64,000 nt of DNA from an uncultured Prevotellaceae bacterium (GCA_902778255.1 CACYXD010000004.1:62001-126000); one strand, 5' to 3'. Positions 52,143-61,011 are shown, counted from the first letter of the stretch. The notes: generated by a model not told the origin, from the sequence alone. Program-made: numbers and translations.

Positions 52143-54194
52143 TTAGTTGATCAGGAATATCTTGGTCTGACCGTTGTAGGTGGCCTTCACTGTAGCGCGA
52201 CCCTCAACAATCGCACTCACCTCGCACTTCACACCAGGCACATTAGCCTTCGCCTCCAACTTGGTGTTAGCCTTCAGCGGACCATACACCTGATAGCGAA
52301 TCTGGTCGGCATAGCCGTTCTGATTGGTGAAGCGGATAGGTGTTGCCGGGATGTTCAGCTTCTTGCCATCAGCAGTAATCGTGAGCTGAGGAACCACGGG
52401 AGCCGTATGCGCTGCACCCTTTGAGAAACTGATGCCGTGGAGGTCGAACAAGCCCTGTGGACGCTGAGGTTCCTGCGGACGGCGACCCCACTGCGGACGA
52501 CCCTGAGGCTGCTCAGGCTGCTGCACCTCTGGACCGTCGGCCACCAGATAGATGGCGTGCTTGCCAGTAAGTCCCTCTACTGCAGGCACAGCAGCATAAT
52601 ACATCGTCTCCTTGCGGTCTGCATTGGCAGGCACATCTACCACAGCAATCTCCTGACCCTTCCAAGGATCATCGAGCTTAACATGAATCTTAAAGCCAAT
52701 GCCACCCTTGCCGCTGGGAGTCAGGTTCAGGCCCAGTGTGGTCTTGTCGCCAGCCTTGGTACCCTCGAAAGCCTTACAACCCTTCGTGGCCTGAGCCAGT
52801 CCGCCAAATCCAAAGTATTTGAAGCCTACGATACCGCCATTCTGAATGCCAGCCAGATCCATCGAGTTGTTCCACACATCATGGTTGTCCTGCATCCAGT
52901 TGTTGGCATTAGGTCCATACATAAAGGCAGCATAGCCGGCGCTGTAGTAAGCGTAAGGTGGCAGACCGAAGATCTGGAAGCCCTCGCTGGTCACCTCAGC
53001 ACCCGTATATTCGTTGCCGTCAGTAGCCTTGGCTGTCCACACATTACTCTTCACATAAGGGTCATAGCCAGTGATGGTCACCTTGCCACCCTTAGCCACA
53101 GGTTTCTTGTCCCATGTAATCTTCACAGGAGCCACCATGGTCTGACGGGCATTACCAAAGCCACGAGGCGGACGGTGATAGAACACATACCACTGGCCAT
53201 TGATCTCCTGCAAGGAGCCGTGGGTGTTATGACCCGCATTCGTCGTAATCAACTTCGAGCCATCCTCGTTCAAGACCACGCCACGCGAGTCCACCAGCAC
53301 GCCACCAGAGCGCCAAGGACCCAGAGGCGAGTCGCCGTAGGCATATCGCAGCGCCGAGTTGGTGTTGCGCAGTCCGTACTCCTTACCAGAGTAGCCCGAG
53401 AACACCATCACGTACTTATTACCCACCTGACGGATACTGGATGCCTCAAAGAAATTGAAGTCCTTGGGGTCCTGACCCTTGTAAAGGGCCTTATACTCGC
53501 TGCCTTCCTTATCCAGCAGGCGGCCATCGGCACTGACTGCAGGAATGAAGGGGTCTATCAGCTCCGTTCCAGGACGCTTTGAGTACATCGTGTTCTGGTC
53601 GAGCTCGCAGGCGGTAGAATGTTGGAAGCCATAGAACACATAGGCACGATAGCCGATGTTATAGTCCTTATCCTTCTTGTCTGTGATATTCTCAATAAAC
53701 ACAGAGGGGTCGAAATCGATGAGTGAGCCATTCACACAGCGAGTGCCGTCAGCTGTGAGGTTCACAGGAGTGAAAGGTCCGTCAGGACGGTCACCCTTAC
53801 AGACCATTGCAATACGTCCCCATCCACGAGAGTGAGGATAGAGCCAGTAAGTCTTCTTGCCTGTCGTCTTGTCCTTCACTTCCACCAGGTCAGGTGCATA
53901 CATCGTGTCCCACTGGCCATTGACAAACCATGAGAAGATAGGACCCTCGTCGCGCCACTGGCTGAGGTCTTCCACTGGTGCCGACCACATACGGATATCA
54001 GGACCGCAGTAGGCAGAATAGTTCACATCGTGCGAACCAATGATGTAGGCACGAAACTTCCCAGGCTGATCAGGATCTTCAAACACACGGGGTTCGCCAT
54101 CGGGCACATGCTCCCACAATGGCAGATAGGGGTTCTGGGCGTTGATGCCCATCGTAGCTGCGAAGGCTACGGCTAATAAAAAGATTTTCTTCAT
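52143..54194 (-). CDS. GH43 family glycosidase, secreted
   Basis: A 683-residue secreted enzyme (signal peptide about 1-19). The GH43 propeller (about 22-370) has the candidate base Asp in PRVFEDPDQPGKFRAYIIGS, the middle Asp in SLIDFDPSVF and the acid Glu in NFFEASSIRQV. A C-terminal beta-sandwich region (about 400-570) is interrupted by a Pro/Gln/Arg-rich stretch (about 555-582), and an Ig-like end follows. The first 60 residues parallel the GH43 at 19529 almost motif by motif, so the two are paralogues. It has its own promoter and stands alone. Confidence 0.87.
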   Translation of the reverse strand: MKKIFLLAVAFAATMGINAQNPYLPLWEHVPDGEPRVFEDPDQPGKFRAYIIGSHDVNYSAYCGPDIRMWSAPVEDLSQWRDEGPIFSWFVNGQWDTMYAPDLVEVKDKTTGKKTYWLYPHSRGWGRIAMVCKGDRPDGPFTPVNLTADGTRCVNGSLIDFDPSVFIENITDKKDKDYNIGYRAYVFYGFQHSTACELDQNTMYSKRPGTELIDPFIPAVSADGRLLDKEGSEYKALYKGQDPKDFNFFEASSIRQVGNKYVMVFSGYSGKEYGLRNTNSALRYAYGDSPLGPWRSGGVLVDSRGVVLNEDGSKLITTNAGHNTHGSLQEINGQWYVFYHRPPRGFGNARQTMVAPVKITWDKKPVAKGGKVTITGYDPYVKSNVWTAKATDGNEYTGAEVTSEGFQIFGLPPYAYYSAGYAAFMYGPNANNWMQDNHDVWNNSMDLAGIQNGGIVGFKYFGFGGLAQATKGCKAFEGTKAGDKTTLGLNLTPSGKGGIGFKIHVKLDDPWKGQEIAVVDVPANADRKETMYYAAVPAVEGLTGKHAIYLVADGPEVQQPEQPQGRPQWGRRPQEPQRPQGLFDLHGISFSKGAAHTAPVVPQLTITADGKKLNIPATPIRFTNQNGYADQIRYQVYGPLKANTKLEAKANVPGVKCEVSAIVEGRATVKATYNGQTKIFLIN
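52451..52528. repeat. low-complexity Pro/Gln/Arg coding tract in GH43
   Basis: Degenerate repeats around CTGCGGACG and CTGAGGCTG encode a stretch with several Pro-Gln and Arg-Pro-Gln units that breaks the C-terminal domain. Confidence 0.55.
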
Positions 54195-54224
54195 AAAACG
54201 CGTTATAGGTTTTTATTCCGTCTG

Positions 54225-54232
54225 CAAAGGTA
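54225..54232 (-). promoter_or_regulatory. -7 box (TACCTTTG) for the second GH43 gene
   Basis: TACCTTTG on the minus strand, 30 bases before the ATG at 54194. Confidence 0.65.
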
Positions 54233-54290
54233 ATAAAACTTCACGACAAGACTTTTTGATTTTGTGTCTTATCCTTCAAGATTTGTTACA

Positions 54291-56951
54291 TCAGCAAAAG
54301 AAATGACGGATAGAAGCCATATAACGGGTCAATTCCTTGGGATAAGTGCGTCCCCAGCGGGTCACGCTGTTTTGACAGTAGCCGATAGTGAGTCGCCTCT
54401 TGGCACGCGAGATGGCGACATAGAATTTGCGTGCCTCCTCCTGTCCGTCGCTCTCAGTATCGGCATAGACGCTGGGGTATTTTCCCTCCACGGCATCATA
54501 GACGATGACGTGGTCAAACTCCAGTCCCTTCGCCTTATGCACGGTACTCACAAAGACGCGGTCTGTCATACTCGCAGAGCCGCAGAGGTCGGCCTCCTTC
54601 ATCGTGGTCAGGTCCTGTATATGGCGATGCAGCTGGTCCACCAACGCCAGTCCGCTCTCCATCGTGATCAGTTCCTTGTCTATATACCTTATTATATATG
54701 GCAGCTTCGGCAACTGTCCTATGCGTCCTATGTCGCGCAGATAGTCAAACGTACATTGCAGTTCCGTCGAGAGTGGCGTCACGTTGCTCTGCACATAAAG
54801 CCTGCTGCGCGAATGTTGATACAGGTCGGCATAGAGGTGGCGGAAGCGGTCTATCGTTTTCTGATGCTTACGGATAAACGCTTGCTGCCGCCCTACGATA
54901 CTTCTCGCCCTGTCATAGCAATACACCATCAGGCTGTTCGTAGCCAGTATATCATCATTGGCCAGGTGCGAGTTCTGCCCCTCCAGTCCCAGCTGCACCA
55001 ACAAGTCCTTCAACTTATAACTCTTCTGTCGCGGACGCAGCAGGCGCGCCATCTTCAGACTGTCATAATAGCTGGGCCAGAGTCTGTACATCGACAACTC
55101 GGGCGCGTATCTTTGCATATTATGCTCCATGATCTGGTAGTCGTAAGTGGCGTTATGGCCTAGGATAGCACAACCGCGGGAAAAGTCCACAAAGCGCCTT
55201 AGCGCCTCCTGATGCGACAGATGGGGTTGCGCCGCATATTCCTCTCTTAGCGGGTTCACCACGTCGCCCAGCATCTCAGGAATGGTACGGTCAGTCTCTA
55301 TAAAGATGTTCAGCTCCTCTACCACCCTGCCCCGTCTCACCTTCACGGCAGCTATCTGCACCACGTCGTCCTCAAACACATTCAGACCCGTGGTCTCCGT
55401 GTCAAACACCACGATGTCCTGTGTCTCGTAGGTCTTAACAAACTCATTCAGATAGGTAGAGCCCTCGTAGTCCAGGAAGTCCACTGGCGACAACGCCAGT
55501 TCCATCACCTGGCGCACAAACTGGCGCGAGAGACTGTTCGACGTATAGACATGCAGGCCTGTAAACAGATGCGACCAGGCAATAAAATTCTGCTCCATCG
55601 CCACCACGCTCAGATGGGCCAACAGCAGCCTAACATCAGGTGTAGAGAAGCAGTCGATACCCGAGATCTTGAAATGGGGCAGTTCTCGCAACGCACCGCT
55701 CACATCATCGGCATCGCTATTAAACGCCACGACTACGGCCACCGTATCATTTGGATACTGTTCGTAGATACGCCTTACCTCGTGCGCCACCATGTTTGCC
55801 TCGTCTATATTGGTGTCAGCCTCCAGCAGTTGCAGGTCGCCTGCCCGCTTCTCTGTCTTGTTCTGCGTAGAGGGCAGCAGGTCGTGGGCGATGCCCAACT
55901 GCTGTTCGCCATACTGGTTAAAGACATCCAGCAGGTATTGCGGCGAACGGTAGTTCTCGAAGAAGTTATGGAAACAGCCCTCGCCGCAGCGCTCTTTCAG
56001 CATGGTGAGGGTGTCTGTCTGAGCACCCATAAACGAAAAGATGGCCTGCTGCGTATCACCCAGATACACCACCGTCGCATCATCATCCGTAAACAGGTCG
56101 ATGATGGCCAGCTGCAGCGGGTTCAGGTCCTGCACCTCGTCTATCTGCAGCCATTTATATCTGCGCCTTGGTTCCATCGCCCTTGGCTCTGCCTGTTCTG
56201 TCTGATGAGACGTCGCATCTCCCACCACCAACGCGTCGTAAGCCCTCAGCAGCAAGTCCTCGAAATCCAGCAGGTCGTTCTGCTGCTTATACAGCTCGTA
56301 CTGCCGCGCCGCATTCAGGCTTTGCAGCAGCGCTGCCGCCTCTTTGCTCAGCAGCGCCTGCTCCTCTAAATACTGGCTCGCCTGATGATACAGGGTGATT
56401 GACGACTCCTGTGTATAAGGCAGGCGGAAAGCCAGGCACAGCTCCTTGAGTGCCGACGCCTGGATAGCATCCCTATGTACCATCAGCTTCGACGGATAGC
56501 GATGCTCGCACTGGTACATCAGGTGCTGTAGGTTCAGTATCTGCGAATAGCGCTGACGGTCCTTGTTGTCGCCCAGCACCTTCAGCTCGTCCTCGCCCAG
56601 GAAATCGGCCATGATGCTAAACGACGTGTCATTGTCTATCACCGCCGTATGCTCTGCCACGATGCCACTCTCAAACAGGAAGCGCGAACAGAAGCGATGC
56701 ACATTTCCCACAAACAGCCCGTCCAGTCCCTTCACGCCGCCCAGACGCTCGTGGATGCGCTCCTTCATGCCGCGCGAGGCACGGTTGGTAAACGTCAGAC
56801 AGACCATATCCTCAAACCCTACCCCGTGCTCATGCGCCCATACAATGCGCTCGGCCAGCACGGCAGTCTTGCCGCACCCTGGAGGCGCCAATACCAGATG
56901 GTAGCCGCCCGAAGCCTCTATGACTTGCTGCTGTTCTGTGTTAAATGTCAT
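54291..56951 (-). CDS. UvrD-type helicase with an embedded DEDDh exonuclease domain
   Basis: An 886-residue superfamily 1 helicase. Helicase 1A/1B: LAPPGCGKTAVLAERI (about 22-37), TFTNRASRGMKERI, and Walker B LQIDEVQDLNPLQ (about 268). Helicase 2 begins with the ENYRSPQYLL motif. At about 515-690 a complete DnaQ-like 3'-5' exonuclease is inserted (VVFDTETTGLN, LGHNATYDYQIM, HLANDDILATNSLM). The helicase then resumes with STVHKAKGLEFDHVIVYD and FYVAISRAKRRL. I chose the ATG at 56951; the GTG codons before it lie almost against the -7 box. Likely a DNA repair enzyme that unwinds and trims. Confidence 0.85.
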   Translation of the reverse strand: MTFNTEQQQVIEASGGYHLVLAPPGCGKTAVLAERIVWAHEHGVGFEDMVCLTFTNRASRGMKERIHERLGGVKGLDGLFVGNVHRFCSRFLFESGIVAEHTAVIDNDTSFSIMADFLGEDELKVLGDNKDRQRYSQILNLQHLMYQCEHRYPSKLMVHRDAIQASALKELCLAFRLPYTQESSITLYHQASQYLEEQALLSKEAAALLQSLNAARQYELYKQQNDLLDFEDLLLRAYDALVVGDATSHQTEQAEPRAMEPRRRYKWLQIDEVQDLNPLQLAIIDLFTDDDATVVYLGDTQQAIFSFMGAQTDTLTMLKERCGEGCFHNFFENYRSPQYLLDVFNQYGEQQLGIAHDLLPSTQNKTEKRAGDLQLLEADTNIDEANMVAHEVRRIYEQYPNDTVAVVVAFNSDADDVSGALRELPHFKISGIDCFSTPDVRLLLAHLSVVAMEQNFIAWSHLFTGLHVYTSNSLSRQFVRQVMELALSPVDFLDYEGSTYLNEFVKTYETQDIVVFDTETTGLNVFEDDVVQIAAVKVRRGRVVEELNIFIETDRTIPEMLGDVVNPLREEYAAQPHLSHQEALRRFVDFSRGCAILGHNATYDYQIMEHNMQRYAPELSMYRLWPSYYDSLKMARLLRPRQKSYKLKDLLVQLGLEGQNSHLANDDILATNSLMVYCYDRARSIVGRQQAFIRKHQKTIDRFRHLYADLYQHSRSRLYVQSNVTPLSTELQCTFDYLRDIGRIGQLPKLPYIIRYIDKELITMESGLALVDQLHRHIQDLTTMKEADLCGSASMTDRVFVSTVHKAKGLEFDHVIVYDAVEGKYPSVYADTESDGQEEARKFYVAISRAKRRLTIGYCQNSVTRWGRTYPKELTRYMASIRHFFC

Positions 56952-56961
56952 CACCACATTG

Positions 56962-56969
56962 CAAAGGTA
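56962..56969 (-). promoter_or_regulatory. -7 box (TACCTTTG) for the helicase-exonuclease gene
   Basis: TACCTTTG on the minus strand, 10 bases before the ATG at 56951, leaving a very short leader. Confidence 0.6.
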
Positions 56970-57020
56970 ACCTTTTTCTATTATTCAGACAAGTTTTTGT
57001 GTTAAATATAGCGAATTTAT

Positions 57021-57051
57021 TTTGTCATTTAACAAATAATCCCTACATTTG
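57021..57051 (+). promoter_or_regulatory. full -33/-7 promoter of the flotillin gene
   Basis: TTTG (57021-57024) and TACATTTG (57044-57051) are spaced by 19 bases; the ATG is at 57088. Confidence 0.72.
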
Positions 57052-57087
57052 TTTTCAAATTTTCTTTAACCCTAAAATTATTCAATT

Positions 57088-58581
57088 ATGGAACCAACAA
57101 CAATGTATGCACTCATCGCCTTAGGCGTGGCATTGCTTGCCATCTTCATCTTTATCTCCTATGTCAAGGCCCCACCCTCCTTTGCCTATATCATCTCGGG
57201 TATCTGGAAAGAGCCCAGGGTGCTCATCGGTACTGGCGGCTTCCGCATCCCCTTCTTCCAGCGTCTCGACCGTGTCTATCTGGGACAGATCACCGTCGAT
57301 ATCAAGACTGAGGAGAGCGTGCCTACCAACGACTTCATCAATGTCGATGTAGATGCCGTGGCCAAGGTGCAGGTACTGCCCGACAAGGACGGCACCCGAC
57401 TGGCTGCCAAGAACTTCCTGAACATGACGCCCGACGAAATTGCCATGCAGCTGCAGGACTCGCTGCAGGGTAACATGCGTGAGATTATCGGTACCCTCGA
57501 CCTGCGCTCGCTCAATACCGACCGCGACGGCTTCTCCGACCAGGTAATGATGAAGGCCACGCCCGACATGGCGAAGCTGGGTATCAACATCATCTCTTGT
57601 AATATCCAGAACGTGACCGACCGCGAGGGACTAATTAAAGACCTTGGTGCCGACAACACCGCCAAGATCAAGAAAGATGCCGCCATCAACCGTGCCATCG
57701 CCGAGCGCGACGTGAAGATTGAGGTGTCAAAGGCCGACAAGGAGTCAAACGATGCCCGCGTCGATGCCGACACCGCCATCGCCATCAAGAACAACGACCT
57801 CGCCCTGAAGCGTGCTGCCCTGAAGCTCCAGGCCGACACCGCCCAGGCCGATGCCGATGCCGCCTACGCCATCCAGCAGCAGGAACAGCAGAAGACCATC
57901 AATGTCAAGACCGTGGAGGCTGAGATCGAGAAGACCAAGCGCGAGCAGATCCTGTCACGCGAGCGTATTGAGATCAAGCAAAACGAACTGGCTGCCGAGA
58001 TCGAGAAGAAGGCCGATGCCGATAAGTATAAGGTAGAACGCGACGCTGCCGCCGATCTGGAGCAGCGCAAGCGTGTGGCCGAGGCTCAGAAATACGAGGC
58101 CGAGCAACGTGCCCTCGCCCAGAATGCCGAGTCAGATGCCACCCGCTACCGTTTGGAGCAGGAGGCAGCAGGTATCAAGGCCAAGGGAGAAGCTGAGGCT
58201 TACGCCATCCAGAAGAAAGGTGAGGCTGAGGCTCTTGCCATGGACAAGAAGGCCGAGGCTTATAAGAAGTACAACAATGCTGCTGTCATGCAGATGATGA
58301 TCGAGGTGCTGCCTCAGGTCGTAGAGAATGTGGCCAAGCCTATCTCTGCCATCAAGGGTGTCAACATCTACAGTGGCGACGGTCAGGGCATCTCAGCCAT
58401 GAGTGGCAACGTTCCCGTAGCCATCAAGCAGGCCTTCGACGTGTTGAAGAGTGCCACTGGCGTAGATATGGCCGACATCATGCGTGCTGGCACCATCGAG
58501 GCTAAGACCACCCGCAACGTCAACCTCAACGATCAGGCGCGCGATGCCGTGGATAATATCACGGGAAAAGAGAAGGAATAG
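57088..58581 (+). CDS. flotillin-like SPFH protein
   Basis: A 497-residue membrane scaffold protein. One transmembrane helix (about 6-26) is followed by an SPFH domain (about 30-190) and a long Ala/Glu/Lys-rich coiled coil (about 190-400) with the flotillin-type repeated A-E-A motif (KGEAEAYAIQKKGEAEALAM). Flotillins assemble in membrane microdomains. No NfeD partner is next to it. Single gene with a strong promoter and a hairpin after the stop. Confidence 0.92.
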   Translation: MEPTTMYALIALGVALLAIFIFISYVKAPPSFAYIISGIWKEPRVLIGTGGFRIPFFQRLDRVYLGQITVDIKTEESVPTNDFINVDVDAVAKVQVLPDKDGTRLAAKNFLNMTPDEIAMQLQDSLQGNMREIIGTLDLRSLNTDRDGFSDQVMMKATPDMAKLGINIISCNIQNVTDREGLIKDLGADNTAKIKKDAAINRAIAERDVKIEVSKADKESNDARVDADTAIAIKNNDLALKRAALKLQADTAQADADAAYAIQQQEQQKTINVKTVEAEIEKTKREQILSRERIEIKQNELAAEIEKKADADKYKVERDAAADLEQRKRVAEAQKYEAEQRALAQNAESDATRYRLEQEAAGIKAKGEAEAYAIQKKGEAEALAMDKKAEAYKKYNNAAVMQMMIEVLPQVVENVAKPISAIKGVNIYSGDGQGISAMSGNVPVAIKQAFDVLKSATGVDMADIMRAGTIEAKTTRNVNLNDQARDAVDNITGKEKE

Positions 58582-58612
58582 TCAATCTCCCAATATCAAC
58601 TTCTCGTTTACA

Positions 58613-58643
58613 ATAAAGGGCTTCCACTCGGAAGCCCTTATTG
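58613..58643 (+). terminator. hairpin after the flotillin gene
   Basis: AAAGGGCTTCC with GGAAGCCCTT around an ACTC loop; only a short T-poor tail follows, so termination strength is uncertain. The remaining bases to 58854 hold nothing I can recognise. Confidence 0.65.
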
Positions 58644-58854
58644 GTTAAATCATTAGCCGCAGATTAAAAATATTTTCGACATTACAGACACTTTAGTGAG
58701 AATTTTTCAAAAAAGCCTCTTTTCCGAACACGTACCGCCAGCTAGGGGCAGCGACAAAGAGATAAAACAATTACGAAATTTCTCCAAACAAGAATGGATT
58801 CAATAACCCCAAGCGATTGTCATATACTCGGATAGAACAGCCTAAATTCATTAT

Positions 58855-59763
58855 TTACTTATTTTTTTCGAGCAGTTCAATAGCTTCACTATTTCCATTT
58901 TCTGCTGCTTTCTCTAGATAGTGTATAGCGGACTTCTTTTTTACAGACTTGTTTTTATTTAGGTATAGCCTACCAACCCTTATTTGTGCCTCTACATATC
59001 CCTGATCAGCGGCTTTAATGAACCATTCAATAGCTTTCGCATCATCTTTGTCCACACCGTTACCATTTAGATAACAGCCGCCAACCTTATATTGTGATTG
59101 AGGATCTCCTTGTATAGCAGCTTTCAATAGCCACGAAAAGCCTTCTGTATCACTTTTTTCACATCCTTTCCCCAAAAAATAACAACTACTCAGACGTAAC
59201 TGAGATTGAAGATGTCCTTCAGACGCAGATTGCGTCCACAAATCCACAGCCTTCTTTTCGTCTTTATCGACACTTTTTCCTTCAAAATAGCAACATCCTA
59301 ACAAATACGTGGCTTTGATATGCTTGTTTTGTGTAGCCATAGTCAGATATCTAATAACCACAGAATCTGGCTGGTCTCTAGAGACTTTATTCAGGGCATA
59401 TGTGCTGAATACATATTGTGCCTCTGAATGACCATTATCGGCTGACTTTTTGAGCCATTCGTAAGCCATTGTTGTATCCTTCTCCACACCCTGTCCAATG
59501 CGGTATAAACCAAATAGGGAGAGTTGAGCCTTTCTATCGCCTTGTTGAGCTGCTTTCAAATACCACTGTGCTGCTTTATTTTCATCTTTAGCGATACCAC
59601 GCCCAGTTAGATAACAATAAGCGATATAACGTTGCGCTTCATTATCGCCCTTTTCCGCCTTTCTGTAGGCACTGTCGAATTTCAGACTCTCTTTTGTTTG
59701 TGCCAAAGCAACAGGTGACAAGAAAAATGCCATTACCAAAAATAATACATTAATTCTTTTCAT
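58855..59763 (-). CDS. secreted Sel1-repeat protein
   Basis: A 302-residue protein with a signal peptide (about 1-21) and about seven Sel1-like (TPR-related) repeats of roughly 36 residues, each with a pattern like A-x-x-W-x-x-K-A-A-x-x-G. The protein probably serves as a periplasmic or surface protein-binding scaffold; specificity cannot be read. It follows the lipoprotein gene by 34 bases on the same strand and probably shares its promoter. Confidence 0.87.
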   Translation of the reverse strand: MKRINVLFLVMAFFLSPVALAQTKESLKFDSAYRKAEKGDNEAQRYIAYCYLTGRGIAKDENKAAQWYLKAAQQGDRKAQLSLFGLYRIGQGVEKDTTMAYEWLKKSADNGHSEAQYVFSTYALNKVSRDQPDSVVIRYLTMATQNKHIKATYLLGCCYFEGKSVDKDEKKAVDLWTQSASEGHLQSQLRLSSCYFLGKGCEKSDTEGFSWLLKAAIQGDPQSQYKVGGCYLNGNGVDKDDAKAIEWFIKAADQGYVEAQIRVGRLYLNKNKSVKKKSAIHYLEKAAENGNSEAIELLEKNK

Positions 59764-59797
59764 TCTTATATGTTTTTATTGAATTAATAATACATTT

Positions 59798-60400
59798 CTA
59801 CCCTTCTTTAAATATTTTTACAGCGCCTTGCACTTGGTTATAATCTTCAACATCCATTGAATATACGACTTTCTCAAAGTTCTTGTCAATGAAGAAAACG
59901 GTGTTACCATTAAATGTATTGCCAGCATTATTGACGGCACGATAGGTATGAATAGCTTTATAGCCAAGAAACTTTCGGTCCTCTAGCAGCATGTTTGCAA
60001 TTTTTTCGTCTTGCTTTCTGGTTTTTATCTTTATTTCCTCTATCTTGGCGTTTGCTTCATCATATACCTTTATCGCTTCTTGATATTCATCCTTTCCATC
60101 TGACGACCTATAGGGGGCACTCCATTTAGACATTAATAATTTTGCATGTTTAGCCTTTTCCATTAAATCTGCATATTCAACCGTCATGTTAATCATTTCT
60201 GTCAGTTCTTTTAAAAACGCAGGGTCATCGTAGGGAGCAAAAGCTTCTTCAACTTTTGTTTCTATGGGGGTGTAGGTGTCAGGCTTGATAAGTGACCTTT
60301 CTAGAGTCTCTTTAATTAACGCCTCAGCCTTCTGTTTCTGCGACTGACCGCAAGCAACAACAAGAACTGCAAATAGCACCAAATAGCAATAATTCTTCAT
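59798..60400 (-). CDS. helical lipoprotein of unknown function
   Basis: A 200-residue predicted lipoprotein (lipobox LVVACGQSQ) that is mostly alpha-helical with a likely coiled coil (about 70-130), then a beta-rich end (YRAVNNAGNTFNGNTVFFID). The segment LERSLIKPDTYTPIETKVEEAF recalls uncharacterised Bacteroidales lipoproteins. A -7 box at 60481-60488 (minus strand) gives an 80-base leader. It leads the Sel1 gene. Confidence 0.7.
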   Translation of the reverse strand: MKNYCYLVLFAVLVVACGQSQKQKAEALIKETLERSLIKPDTYTPIETKVEEAFAPYDDPAFLKELTEMINMTVEYADLMEKAKHAKLLMSKWSAPYRSSDGKDEYQEAIKVYDEANAKIEEIKIKTRKQDEKIANMLLEDRKFLGYKAIHTYRAVNNAGNTFNGNTVFFIDKNFEKVVYSMDVEDYNQVQGAVKIFKEG

Positions 60401-60480
60401 ATTCTGAACTTTTAGTTGTAATATATATTAAAATAATCCATTGTCGTTGTCCATATTCATTTTAGGTTATTATATTGATG

Positions 60481-60488
60481 CAAAGATA
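60481..60488 (-). promoter_or_regulatory. -7 box (TATCTTTG) for the lipoprotein-Sel1 pair
   Basis: TATCTTTG on the minus strand, 80 bases before the ATG at 60400. Confidence 0.6.
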
Positions 60489-60529
60489 ATGATTATCGGG
60501 CGAATCTCAAAATAAAACAAGGATAATTT

Positions 60530-60582
60530 TGTCTTACCCTGAAAAACATTGAATCAAAAACAACGTTTTTCAGGGTAAGACA
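60530..60582. repeat. perfect 18-bp inverted repeat with 17-base loop
   Basis: TGTCTTACCCTGAAAAAC (60530-60547) is exactly repeated in inverse at 60565-60582. It has no T-run in either direction beyond the arm itself, so it does not look like a terminator. It directly abuts array B. The 60401-60799 gap contains only this hairpin, array B, a terminator and a promoter. Confidence 0.85.
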
Positions 60583-60585
60583 TGT

Positions 60586-60717
60586 GAAACAGGCTGAAAT
60601 GCATTGAGAAACAGCCAGAAACGCAAGGTGAAATAGCCTGAAACGCGAGCTGAAATAGCCTAAAACGTAAGATGAAACAGGCTGAAACGCAAGGCGTTTA
60701 AGGCCAAAACACAAATT
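60586..60717. repeat. 22-bp tandem repeat array B (6 units)
   Basis: Six 22-base units start at 60586, 60608, 60630, 60652, 60674 and 60696. The core GAAACAGGCTGAAACGC recurs with drift, and the last unit begins GTTTAAGGCCAAAAC as the fifth unit of array A begins GTTTAAGGTCAAAAC. The junction AAACGC-AAG-GCGTTT is the flipped-centre version of array A. Total length is the same as array A (132 bases). Confidence 0.87.
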
Positions 60718-60736
60718 CAACGTAAAAGAGGGGGAA

Positions 60737-60779
60737 AAAAACTGCTCCCACACCAGCTTTGGTATGGGAGCAGTTTTTA
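60737..60779 (-). terminator. terminator after the adhesin/56-residue gene transcript
   Basis: A 14-bp stem (AAAAACTGCTCCCA with TGGGAGCAGTTTTT) has a T-run on the minus strand. It closes the transcript coming from the right. Confidence 0.85.
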
Positions 60780-60799
60780 CGTCATATAGAGCGATTCTA

Positions 60800-60970
60800 T
60801 TATCTTAAATCATCATCCTCTTCAAAGCCTTCGGATTCCATTTCGAACTCTTCGAAAGTGACAATTTCATAAGACCTCGGGGAGAATTTCCCACCGCTGA
60901 CCTGCATGAGATGTGACTGATGTTGCAGTTTGACCACCAGCATGACTGGTTTGATATATGTTTTTTTCAT
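60800..60970 (-). CDS. 56-residue peptide of the MKKxYxKP type
   Basis: ATG at 60970, TAA at 60800-60802. The N-terminus MKKTYIKPVMLVVKLQHQ is the Bacteroidetes small-peptide pattern Met-Lys-Lys-x-Tyr-x-Lys-Pro ... Val-Val-x-Leu. The C-terminal half is strongly acidic (EEFEMESEGFEEDDD). Such peptides often lie next to large surface proteins in Prevotella-type genomes and have no settled function. It lies 41 bases after the adhesin gene and before the terminator, so it is the last gene of that transcript. Confidence 0.7.
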   Translation of the reverse strand: MKKTYIKPVMLVVKLQHQSHLMQVSGGKFSPRSYEIVTFEEFEMESEGFEEDDDLR

Positions 60971-61011
60971 TGTGTACTTTATTTAAAGGAAAGAAATTAC
61001 CATTAATTATT

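Noticed and set aside
52437..53582. 381-codon frame antisense to the second GH43
   Set aside because: Same reason; the sense strand has a full enzyme with catalytic motifs.
58644..58854. Possible small gene or RNA between flotillin and Sel1 genes
   Set aside because: No promoter box, open frame or strong fold found by eye.
60493..60753. 86-codon frame across array B and the hairpin
   Set aside because: It is only the reading of the 22-bp repeats; the similar frame upstream of the dnaJ-like gene at array A has the same origin.
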